Source: Hymenopus coronatus (lineage: Eukaryota; Arthropoda; Insecta; Mantodea; Hymenopodidae). Taken from it: 64,000 nucleotides of DNA. The stretch covers positions 52,288,001 to 52,352,000 of the forward strand of contig CM060883.1 in assembly GCA_030762935.1 (NCBI GenBank), in the 5' to 3' direction. The translations under genes were made by a program, and so were the position numbers. Below are positions 1 to 12,200 of the stretch, piece by piece (position 1 is the first letter of the stretch; each line of letters starts with the position of its first letter). The notes under the pieces were generated by a model, which saw nothing but the letters and a program-made list of their open reading frames with translations, ran no database searches and was not told the origin of the DNA.

Positions 1-1450
1 ATACAGAAATTTAATTTGAAGACCAATATGCTTATGCAAGTAAAACATAATGCATCCACTGAATGTTTCGCAAAACAATTGTTGGATACTGGGAATGGGA
101 AAATGGCAATCAGTAAATCTACACATTGCATCACATTGAAACTGCTATAAACTTGCAGCAACTACAGATGAGTTGATTCACAAAGTTTACAAAAGTCATC
201 AGGGCTCAATACGTAAGCTATATTAGCAGTCAAAAACAACAATGTCAATGCTACTTAATTCAGTATTCAAAATGAAACACTAGGTAAGCAACTACAAATA
301 AGTCCATTGATACCATAGTGAATAAAGTCAAAGTTGCCATTTATTCAATTAAATTCCTGAATTCGCTTAATTCGCCAGGCATGCTACTGCACATGTTAAC
401 ATTGAAAATTAGCATGCTTATTATTCTTCTCCTATCCACCATGATTTTGCAATGGTACTAGGCTTTTGGTGAAAAAGATGATGAACAATATCATAGAAGC
501 TACAAGGAAAATTTAAAGGAGAAGATGTACTATCGTCAGTCATCCCAATTATTCCGACAGGTATGCCATTCAAGTTCAAATGTTTGCAGTCTCTGGTGTG
601 ATGTGCATTACTATTAAGGATAATCGCTACACGTGTGTGGACTAAATTTGGAAAATTCATGCTTGACACATGGACAGCTCTATGTGGCTGCTCATGCTTG
701 CTTTAGAAAACCTGGGTTATTCATGTATGCACCAGAAGAAAAACAACAAAATATTGTGTATCCAAAAGCTCTTTAGTAAACAGATTTAAAACACAACATT
801 TCCTTTCTTTTTGTGACATTGCAATGCATGCTGGGTACTCATTAGTATTCTTATAAAAATCTAGTTTGAAATTGTAATCGTTTTAAGATTTTAGTTTAAG
901 TTATATGCAGCTATCTTCTAGATCAAATCATTCTGTTAATTCTGGAGGAAAACTGGATGCAGTATTGGTTGCATGTTGATTGTAAAAAACAGAATAGTTA
1001 TGGAATAGTGGACCACTTTAAACACAATTATGACCTGGATGCTTGCACTTCCTCCTCCCTTTAAAAGCCTTATGAATACCCTTAACTATATAGTTATACA
1101 GTCATTTTTGTATGTTCTGTAATACAGTTTTATGAATGAATTATATATAAGATTGGACAATCTGGTATTCACTGCACAATAGTAACGAATTTAGGTAGTT
1201 AAGTGTGCACTCTCTTAAATCAGTGCTATACAGGAAGTGCTGGGAGAAGAGGGGTATTATTAGCCCGATACAGTCTCCTGAGATTTTCTGTTTTAGTCTT
1301 TATATATATAACAATATTTTCACATCACTTTCAATTACAATTTTAACTTTTGTTCTTATGTGTATTTTTACTCTGGAATGTGATAGTATTGGTCATTATA
1401 TTGGCATTCTTTATTTCAGATCAGAATGATTTAATCTGCATCATCTGCAG
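1..1450. other. Upstream sequence, probably intron
   Basis: No supported gene is visible here. Short open frames on both strands (for example 421-669 on the minus strand) have no recognisable domain and look like chance. The stretch ends in a pyrimidine-containing CAG acceptor at 1448-1450, immediately before the first coding exon, so the 3' part is probably an intron of the gene that follows. Confidence 0.5.
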
Positions 1451-1456
1451 GCAACA

Positions 1457-2177
1457 ATGGAGTGCGCAGAGGGTAGTGATCAAGAATCTGCAGAAGCACA
1501 TAAGAAAGGAGATGCAGAAGGCGAGATAAAAATGAATGCTGAGGATGGTCAAAATGCTACGGAATTTGACAAGGCAGTTGACGTTGAAGGACCCACTGAA
1601 AACTTTGCAGTGATTGACATGGACGTTGAAGATGACCAGTGTGCCACAGATGTTGACAAGGCAGCTAATGTTGCTGAAGAAACCGTTGAGAACCTTGTAG
1701 TGACTGACATGCATGAAGAAGCGACAAGCTCAGGCTTTTCTCTGCATGAGACTGTGAATGAACCAGAGGCTGATGCCGTTAGTATATTACATACAGAACT
1801 GGGGTCTTCTGAAGACGTTTTAAATGCAACATTAGTAGAAAAGATGGCTACTGGGCCAGGTAGCGACAGTGGGGTAGAAGTTAATGGAGGTGCCTCTCCA
1901 GCTGGGTTTTTGAGGGCATTCAGTGGAAGTTATGGCACTAGTAGTTGCGGTGATACTCCAGCCACAGCTTCTTGCGACTCAAGTCTAATCAGTTGCTGTT
2001 CCGCATATGAGGACACAGAAGAAGTTGCCACTACCACAGCTACCACTATGCTGCTACCTTCAGTGACTGCAGTAGAGCGTGAGGGAGATGGAACAAGTGA
2101 AGGTGGCAGCGAAAGTTCTTCTGTGGACACTGACATTCGGAATAAGGGTGGTGGTTCCAGAAGAATTTCATCTCAAG
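1457..2177 (+). CDS. Coding exon 1: acidic N-terminus (residues 1-240)
   Basis: The exon is entered by an acceptor CAG ending at 1450 and left by donor CAAG/GTAAGA at 2177/2178. It encodes a strongly acidic stretch with two spaced degenerate repeats (an AVxD/VVTD-type unit near residues 48-56 and 77-85), then a Ser/Gly/Thr-rich part with runs such as TTTATT. It ends after one base of a Gly codon (phase 1). Confidence 0.85.
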
Positions 2178-4579
2178 GTAAGAGATCTCTTAAGAGTTGT
2201 AACAATATTCTTAGATAATCAACATTTGATTATCGTTCTGAGTGGTCAAAAATGCATCAACATAGGGGGAGACAGAGTAGTTGAAAGCAGTTCTAGTTCA
2301 CTTCCATTACTTTTCTGACAGCATCACATAGCTTGTCTCGCTTTTAATTTTATCAGCAAATGGCATGAACTTAAGGAGGGATGCTTTGTTTCTGTCAACT
2401 TATGTAACATTGCTTATACTTGTACAAGTATATTTTCACTGTGGGTATCAATAGCACATTGGGATTTAAAACTTCTGATGTTTTTTCAGGCTGTTGAATT
2501 ACTGTATATTTAATAGTATGAGTAGTAATGTTTGTAGGGCTAAGTGCAGAACCAACAGTTTATAAATAATAACTGAAGCCTCCTTGCACCTTCTAAGGAA
2601 AGTTAAAAACAAAAAGTAATTTAAAAAAAATGTATGTTTGCAACATATTAATTTTCTTTTATTTTAGAGCTTGAAATACTTGAATTAGAAGTCTAATGTA
2701 CAATTTTGTGTTTATAAATAAAGTAGTTTCCAAATTATGATCATTTTAAACAAAATTTTAAGGATTTTCCCAATGTTTACAATGAAATTTACAATTTTTT
2801 TCCATTAAATGTACTATTTAGTCGTGATTAAATGGCTAAAGAAAATTACTGTGAATAAATCTCTTGCAGGAACATGTTACTTTAGTTTTGCCAAGTTTTG
2901 TATATTCATAATTAAAGAAAATGTTGATACTTATATTTGAAGTAGAATCAAAGATAACACATCTTTATTAGTTTTCAGTTGGTGTTTTGGAAAATTGCAT
3001 GCAAAGTTTTGGATTGATAACTTAAAAATTACATCATGAGGATCATTTTAAGCTGTGGTAGTTTTTTTCAGAATGAAAAATGGTGAAAAATTACCTCAAG
3101 TTGGAGGACATAGCATGGTTTAGTTATTTAAATTTGTCATGTGAGGGTTCAATTTCTGTGTACATGTGATAAAAGTAGATGTATAAATTTGTTCCTAAGG
3201 AATCATATTAAATCAGGAAAATTTAAAATAAAATCTCATAACATTTATTGTTACTCTTCACCAATAATTGCTTTAATCATCTAGTCACACTCCATGGTGA
3301 AATGGTCACCATGCTGACTTCATATACCCAAGATCGCAGGTTCAAACCTGGGGGAGGAATATGGACTTTTTCGGGCGTAAAAATCCTAAGCATGGTTTCC
3401 TTCGGAAGAGAAGTAAAGCCGTTGATCCCATGTCCTAGATTTACAGCACGTAAAAGAACTTCAAGCCTGATAGAGAGGCCTCTGAACAAAATTAAGCAGT
3501 CTTTCATGCCCAATTTGGAATGGGATGCTGAGAACTACAGCAGTTAAAGAGTATCCACAAATAACACGCCATTTACATTTATTTTTTTTAATCATCTAAA
3601 ATATGGTTCCTAATACAAGACTTTTCACTTTCCTCATTTTTATAATCCACTCAGGATACAAAAATATTTTCTCAATAGTCTCAGAATATTAACCCAAAAT
3701 TGACAAAGGGCATCGTAACCATTCATCAAATCATCACAAACATCAGCTGAAAATAATACTGAGGAAAAATAAATACCCTGCATAATTATCTTAAATATCC
3801 AAATTGTTTTGGTTTTAGGTTATAATCTTTTTCACTGAATTCTTTTTGCTCTATTCTCTTCACCTTCTTTCTCTTTCTGGATGACAAGTTCATGACCATG
3901 ATTTCTATCTGTTTACAGCTCCAAATACTATTTCTTTTTTCCTCTGATCATTTTTTTTTTTGTCATTCTTAATGCTCGCTTTTACTATTTGTGGCACTGC
4001 AGGCAATGACACTGGTGATATATAAATTGAAGATGGAGCACCGGTGGAATGCTATGGTGGGGGAAACCAGAGAAAATCCGCCCCTGCACTGCTTTGTCCA
4101 CCATAAATATTGCATGCAGTCACTTGGGATCGAACCCAGGCCATCTGGGTGAGAGGTGAGTGGTCTAACCACTCGGCAACAACACAGCCTTCCTCTGATC
4201 ATTGATTGATTTCTTACTAGAGATGTTTTCTATGGAGAGGTGATAATCACACTAGCACTTTTACTTGAAAATTTTACCAGCTTGAAGTTATTAGAAAGAT
4301 GCCTCCAAATTGAGGATAAATTATATATAGATAGTACAGCATAATCTGTCATCTCTAGGAACAGGACAGTTATAACATCTGCTTGTTACATACGCTTCAT
4401 TTCCTGAAAGTGTTAATAGAAGACTAAGCTAATATTTGAGGATCTCTGATGTCTCATAATAGAGGAATTTAACAACCATTTCTAAATTAATCTAGCTGTA
4501 AGGCAGAGTAAATGCACTTCAATTCTAGTTATACATGATGTACTAATATATTATTTATAAAATAAATATACCATATCAG

Positions 4580-4625
<46 letters not shown>

Positions 4626-7600
4626 ATTTGCACCTGTAAGTAAAAATAATATCCCCATTGCACATATTCACTCTCAGACTCATTATTTGTTTTCAGTGTC
4701 TCTGCTATAGGTTAGATACATTTTGTGATTAACTGCATATTTCACTGAATTTCATACCTGGTATAATCTAATGCTACGAGGCACCATTCACATTCACTTG
4801 TATGCAGATACCTATAAATGTTAGTTTCTTTTTTAAACCAAATGTTGCAGCTAGCTTGTTGGTTTTCATTTTTAATGATTTTATGTTTTTTAGAGGAGTA
4901 GGAAATGGGTATCTTAGAAGTGCTTTAATAATACATGTTGCCATTGATTTAAAATGTGTATTTTACCTCACCTATTAAGGTTGAACTGAAATAAAAACTA
5001 TTAATCTCTTTATGGCCTAAAACCTTTAGAATACAAGCAGAAAAATATAAAATAATTTTAATGTCAATCAATACATGAAATAAACATATATAACAAAACT
5101 CTTACCATGTACATTATTTTTCTTTATTACTTGCTGCAGGTGTGAATCTAGGATCAAATAATAGTAGAACTGCAGTAAAGAAGAAATCTATATCAGATAC
5201 TCTAACAAAAGCCAAAGTTACATCACGAGGCAGCAGCTCTACACCAGTTACTTCATCAGCAACACGTCCAAAGATGACAGTATCCCGCCCTAGTAGAACT
5301 CCACCTTCTCCAGGAGTATCTACTCAACCTAAGGCCTTATCTACATCTATTAGTACTTCTAGTTCTCAACAAGAAAAGTCTATTGTTTCTTCTTGTAGCT
5401 CCATTAGATCTACCAGGTGAGTGTATATAATAACAACTTTAGAAACTTATTTCTATAATAACTACTGAAACTTCAGAATTACTTTAGCCTGCAGTATTTT
5501 TCATGCAAGGTTAATTGCAATGAAGTTAGTTTACCAGAGGTAACCATATCAAAATATGTCCTTTGTAGATATAGCCTGAAAATGTAATATTGTATTGGAA
5601 TAATGATGTCTTACACTTTCATGCAATGTATGAAGTTCATTTGATAAGTTCTCAGAATGAAACCAAAATAACAACTGACCTGATTCAAACTATTTTTATT
5701 TTTCAATGTAGTTTCCTGTACTCTAATGCACTTGGTCTTTCAATGTTCCAATACCTATATTCCATTTTGAAAGTGATATCCCTCCAGTGCTTCAAAATAC
5801 TTATCAGCTCCGGCTATCAATTCTTTATTTAAAGAGAATTTCCATCCACTGAGGAAACTTTTGAACTTAATTAGAGATGGAAGTCTGATGAAGCCATATC
5901 AGGTGAATAAGGACGGTGGGGTAAGAAATCATCCCTCAACTCATGTATTTTTACCATGGCAACCACACATGCGTGCAGGCGCACAATGTCCTGATGGAAG
6001 AGGGCTTTCTTCCTTGGCAAACCTAGCCTTTTTTGGCATACCTTTTTCTGTAGTTGGTCCAAGAGGTTAGTATAGTATTCTCCGTAATTGTTTGACCATT
6101 AGGAATCCCTTTTGCATCCTATTAAACTAATGACATGACCTTTCTAGCTGATGTTTTGCCTTTGCTTTCTTTGGAAGTTGAAAATCAATATGCTTCCACT
6201 GTTACGATTGTTGTTTTGTTTCTGGTATATAGTAATAGACCCATACTTCATCTGTGGTTCATGAACATTTTTGTGGGCTTTTCTGAAAATGGGCCAAACA
6301 TCGCTCAGAAGTTTGCATTATGATGTATTTTTGATCTTGTGTTAACATTTGCAGCACCAATCTGGAAGATAATATTTAATACCCAATTTCTCTGACAAAA
6401 TGTGATATGACCTTTCCCATGATATCACTGCAGCTTCAGCAATTTCTCGCACTTTCAGTTAGCAATCCTTCATGGAGGCATGGCACACCTTGGCTGACTA
6501 CTACGTGAATCGTCTTCTATACTCTCCCAACCAAATTTAAATTTGTTGGTCCACTTAGCAACAGTTGAATATGAAGGTGCAGAGACTCCCAATGTGTTCA
6601 GTAAGTTGGCTTGAATTTCATTGGCTTTCATACCCATCTTTACAATTTGTTACAGAAGAACAACAATAATAAGTTTTGTGCAACGCAGTTCTCCACTAGA
6701 GCACTGAAATGCCACTTGTGCACTCATAAAGAATGGCTAATAACTTATTGTATTAGAACCGTGATTCTGCTAGCGATGATCTTTGTTGGCGATTTTGAGA
6801 ACTTATCAAATGACCCTCATAGCATATAAATAGAAAAAGAAATGTATTTAGCACAAGTAAAGTGAAAAAGTTTTGTTGACAATCTATCACAATATATCCT
6901 TTGTAGTGGATAACAGCTGGAAGGCATTGAGGCATTGAAGAAACACAGCAGTGCAGTATTTCTGAGGAGAACTCTTGATGCAAATATTCCTTCAACTGCT
7001 CTTTAGTATGGGGATGTCACCCACCAGTCTTGTATTTTAGAGTCGTCAAATATTTGTGATGGATGAGAGATTTGAGCTGGATGCCAGCCATAGGAGAATC
7101 TGAATACAATTGTTTTAGGGTTTTGACATTTAGTATTCTGTTGAGATGTTCGGTTTAAAAGTAATTTGCACTTTAGCAATGCAATAAATATGTACAAGTC
7201 ACCTGCTAAACATTTATCAGAATAAGAAATGTACTATATTTTTTGTCCTTTACAAGAAAACTATGACATTGTTTGCCTTGCATTTGCAGCCTGTTTCGTA
7301 TTTTTCTTTGAATCTACTGTTGCAATGAAAGACACACTGTCCAACATACATCCACACTATTATAAGTGTGAGAGTTTATTAGTGTTTTTCACAAGGGTAT
7401 TATAAATCACAATTTAATGAAAATTTGACCTTTCAGCGCTTTTCCAATGTTCCTATGTTCATCATGCACAGAAAAGTAAGCACATATGTTGTTATTTCAG
7501 TTTTTGTTTATTTATTTATTTTTTTTTTTTGTGTTAGATCGAGCACGAAGTCCACTTCATCATCAGTTACCTCGGTGTCGTCATTACGACCTGTGTTGGC

Positions 7601-8351
7601 CAGTGCAAATAAAACACGAACCAAAGAAAGTTCTATGTCAAGTTCCTCATCGAGAGATAGCACAGCTTCTCCAGCGACAGGCAGAGGTAGAGCTAGCACA
7701 TCAAGAAGCTCTGCAGGCAGCTTGAAAACCAAACCAATAGGAGCAACAGATGATGGTCGCTGGCCTTCTTCAGCTAACAGAATGCACCATCGTCCACAAG
7801 CCACCAGCAAAATGGAGAAGAAACAAATGATGTCTAGTCTACTCAGTATGAGCTTGAATGGCTCCCTAATGGAAAGTAAGGCAACAGCATTGGAAAAATA
7901 TGCTACATTACCAAGGCGTCGTAGACACAAGTCTCCAGAGACAACACCAACTGTACCAAGTAGGAATAATTGATTTTTATTATAAATATACAGCTTATGT
8001 GTGACTGGTTTGTTTTTACAATGAGTAATAAGTACTCTCAAGATCAGTGACAAATCTGATTCCAACATTTACTGTATAATTTCACTTATATATAAATTCT
8101 GATACCAAGGACAAAACCATAACAGTTTAAAGGAATTTTATCTACATTCACTAAGCAGGTTGGAATTGTACTATACCATTTAAGATAATCTTAAATTCAT
8201 ATATAAACATATTGTAAACTGATACTAATTGTATATCTTTATTCTTTGAAATCATGGAATCCTCATAGACTAACCCAAAAAGAAAAAGACGCAATTGCTT
8301 TGAATAACATTAGGGTGCTCTACTATAACAGGCAAAAGGTTTTTTTTTTTT

Positions 8352-8382
<31 letters not shown>

Positions 8383-9247
8383 AACCTAGTAGGTCATATT
8401 GAATGATTAATGAAATAAATTTAATGATACTTAAATGAGCCCAGGTCTATAGAGTTGTTAACATTTGTTTTCTCAGGATGAGGGAATCCACCCCCACCCC
8501 AAAATTCCTCTCAGCGTAAATCCATCCTAACTAAGATTTGAATTTGGGGCCTCATGAATGTGAGGCAGATATATCATCCCCCACAACAGAAATAAGCATG
8601 AGAAGAAGAGCCTTTCCTAAATGTCTTAAAAATATATAAATCTTAACAAACTTAATAACCAGTAAGTTTAAAAATGCAATAGACTATAGGTATTATATGA
8701 AAACTCAAGCGTGATACAAAACCTCTAAAATTATAAATTGGTTAATTTACAAGATGCCAAATTATTTTCACTTTTCCCCTTTCTTTCTTGCCATCATTTG
8801 TGGAGAGAGAGAGGGGTTGAGTGGGTGAGAGGTGCTGTAGAGGGGAGGTACAAAGAGTGAAATGGGAGAGTAAGAGGAAATATTTGAGAAGTGGAGATGG
8901 AGAGAGGGAGATAGAAATATTTGTAGAGGACAATAGAGATGGAGAAAGAGAGAGCAATAGAGTGAGAGGGGGAGAAGGAAAGAACAATAGAGAGAGGAGA
9001 GGGAAAGAGAAGGGAAATGGATAGAATGAGGGAAAGGGGGATGGATCGAGGAATAGAGTGAGGATAAGATAGAGATTGGAGAGAAAGGGATAGAGTGAGG
9101 GAAAAAATGATACAGAATGGGGGGACAGGGATAGAGTGAGGGAAAGAGGGTTAGAGAGAAATGGGAATGAGAGAAGGAGGGACAGAGAGGGGAAGAGTGA
9201 GAGAAAGGAAACAGGATAGTGAGAGAAATGGAAAGGGAGAGTGTGGG

Positions 9248-9278
<31 letters not shown>

Positions 9279-12200
9279 AGAGAGGGGAGATAGAGGGAGA
9301 GAGAGTAGGGAGCATGCAAAGGGAAATGCAGTGAATGTCTCACGGGCCGTGTGCTTCTAGCGGCCAAGTTTTGTAACAAACATACTGTATGTGCTTTGAA
9401 CTTTGGTGCTCAGCTGCAATAGGTCTACCAATTCAATGTATGAATTTACATCACCAAATAATGAAATATGTGCTATACTATTTAAGGCTATAGTAGGCCT
9501 TTTTACTTTCTCTACATGTACTATGTACATAGTGCATAGAGAAGTTATTGTAATCCACCTGAAAATTCGATACCAAGATTTCAGTGGAAATACATGTTTT
9601 GGGTCCCCCAGGTCCCCGTGAATATAAAAAAAGCATTTTTAGAAAAAGGTTCGAGTGTGTGCAGGTGCGCGTGCGTGCGGACAGCATAGCTGGAAAACAA
9701 AAAGATTGTTAAATAGCTCAAAAACGAAAAGATTGTTAAATAGCTCAAAAACGAAAATATTGTTAAATACCAAATCTTTTGGAATCTTCCAAAGATGTGA
9801 TACAAAGATTTTCAAGAAAATCCCCCCTGCCCCATACCCAAGTACCCTTTACATGGAACTTTTCTTGAAAATTTTGATTTTCTCAAAAATAGCTAACGAT
9901 TTTGATTAAAATATTGTATATTAAAGATATTTACCCAACAAATAAAATGTATATCTTGAAATTTCTGGGAAGAGTCTCTGAAGACTCTGGATGAATTTTA
10001 CAGAATTTTGCATAACTGGTAAACCATAAGAGATAGAAAAAAACTTACTTAATAGAAAATATAGAACCCTTTGAAACACAATTTATGTTATACACATTTT
10101 TTCATGGAGTTGATCATTTTTTAAATATTAATAGTAATAGCTTTTGACTGTCACTTTAACCTATGGTACTCCCTTATTTTGCTTCTACTTACAAGGAAGC
10201 AAGTAGTAAGATATTTCTGCTATTTTGTTTCTCGATTAGCATGAAGTAAATAGATGCATAAGTTTTTTTTTTACAATAATTTGTTGCAGAAATATAGAGA
10301 AAGTCATGTGAAAGGAATACATCAGATTTTTTCTCGTATTTTATCTCTTCTCTTTATACTTTTAGTACTTTGAAATATGTTTTTAAAGGCATAAAAATAA
10401 CAAATACAGAGGTGTTTGATGATACGATTTTAATTATTAGGTCATCATCATTGTGTACTGTTGACAAAATTACGTTCAGACGGGTGGAATGTTTTAAAAC
10501 AGCAAAGAATAAATGATGCATCCCACTGTGTTGTGTACTATTCCATTATAATAAGGTATTTGCTTTAAAATACCATGATTTTGTTTCTCTTACCATTTTT
10601 GCTATCTATTTAATAGATGTGCTCTTTCAATTGTTTCTTTTTTATTCTATAAATAACCATTTCTGAACACCTGCTAGTTTTAGCTGTTTCATTTATTCCT
10701 TTACTAACACACAACTTACTTGAATAATTTAATACATTCATTATTACTTTGCATTTCTTCTTAGTTTATAAACATTTCATCTCTTCCCAGCTTCTCCGTC
10801 TATAACTATAAATATTTGCACAAAATGCAAAATAAGTAACCTACATTGGTATTTCACAGTGTTTCACATGCTTTAAACACTCCTTAATAAACTTATGTTT
10901 ACTTTTACCATAGACACTGTCAGCTTGTTGCTTGGTAACTGTGAACTGAATGGATAGATGACTATTTATTGTTATAGACAATAGTGCTAGAAGTTACAGG
11001 ATTCCAGCTTATTTTTAAAACTTTCTCCAACCCTTGCCAACACTTTTCTTGCTTGATTCCCATTTTAAACCCAAAAGCAAAAAAGTTTCTTGTTGCCTGA
11101 CTTTTATACTGCATCGGTATAGAATTCCCCGTAAATCTTTAATTTAAAAAAATAATGATGTTCATCTTATTAAAGATACAGAATTCAAACTAGGCCAGTA
11201 TCAGCACTCTAGTTTACTCTAGCGAATATATTGTGTTGCGAACTTTTAATTTATTAGTTGCTGCATGATAAGCATAGAAGCTGCAAATATTGGACTTTTA
11301 CTGAAAAATATGTTTTCTTTAGAAACTTGGACGCACAGAAATCTAAAAAAAAAGTTATGTAATCTAATAGGGTAAAAATTCTGCAAAAGATAATATGTTC
11401 AAAGCTGAAAATCATAACAACTGAGTATTTACATCATGTTATTAGCAACTGGGCAAGAGTAAAAATAGAACATGTATGTGCTAGAAAGAGGCAGATATAT
11501 CCCTCTTAGCTCTATACTGTCTTTTAACGTTCAGACAGGCCATATATAAAATGTTCCTAAGAGAAGTTTTTTAGAATTATTTAGATTCTGATTATCCTTA
11601 TAGCTCAAAGTTTTCAATATTTTTGCTTAGAAATATGTTTTACAGATTTATGGCTCAGTTAGTGTCTAATGCAGTTTGAGGTACTACAGTGTGCATTTGC
11701 ATTTTTCAGGTGTACCAATATTACATCGGAGCCATTCAGTGAGTAGAGATCCCAGTCTGAATCGTGCAGCAAGTCTACGCAAACAGCATCATCATCAGGC
11801 ACTTGGTAATAAATTTTTGCCACCTTATCCTCGCAGAAAACGCACTATTATTTACCATGAAATGGCAATACAGACTGCTTTGACTGGGGATGATATGGCA
11901 AGAGCAATGGCTGGTATTGCCATTGTGGAACCACTAAAATGTATTGACACTCAGGAGCAAGGAGTCCAGGTAAATCTTCCAGGCCTCTTATTTCATATTT
12001 TTGTGAATGAACTGGTAGAAAGAACAGTGGAACTTGGATTATTCAAAGCGAAGGGACCAAAAAAAAATTGAAAATATTTGATAATTTAAACTACAAAAGT
12101 TACATCTAAAATTAACACTTTAGCAATAGAGGTAAAAACGATGCCACTTATGTGCCCTGTTTACTCATGTATACTTAAATTTATTTGAATAATTTACAAC

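Noticed and set aside
1930..2136. Minus-strand open frame over exon 1 of the coiled-coil gene
   Set aside because: It is the antisense shadow of a Ser/Thr-rich exon whose splice sites and frame are well supported.
4096..4185. Functional tRNA gene on the minus strand
   Set aside because: The A and B boxes are good, but the cloverleaf does not close at the acceptor stem and the sequence runs into a SINE body.
7486..8068. Alternative + frame and a 186-codon minus frame over exon 3
   Set aside because: Both overlap the supported exon, show no motif, and extend through T-rich intronic sequence.
8742..9379. 203-codon minus frame rich in Ser, Leu and Pro
   Set aside because: It is the translation of the polypurine tract and has low complexity throughout.
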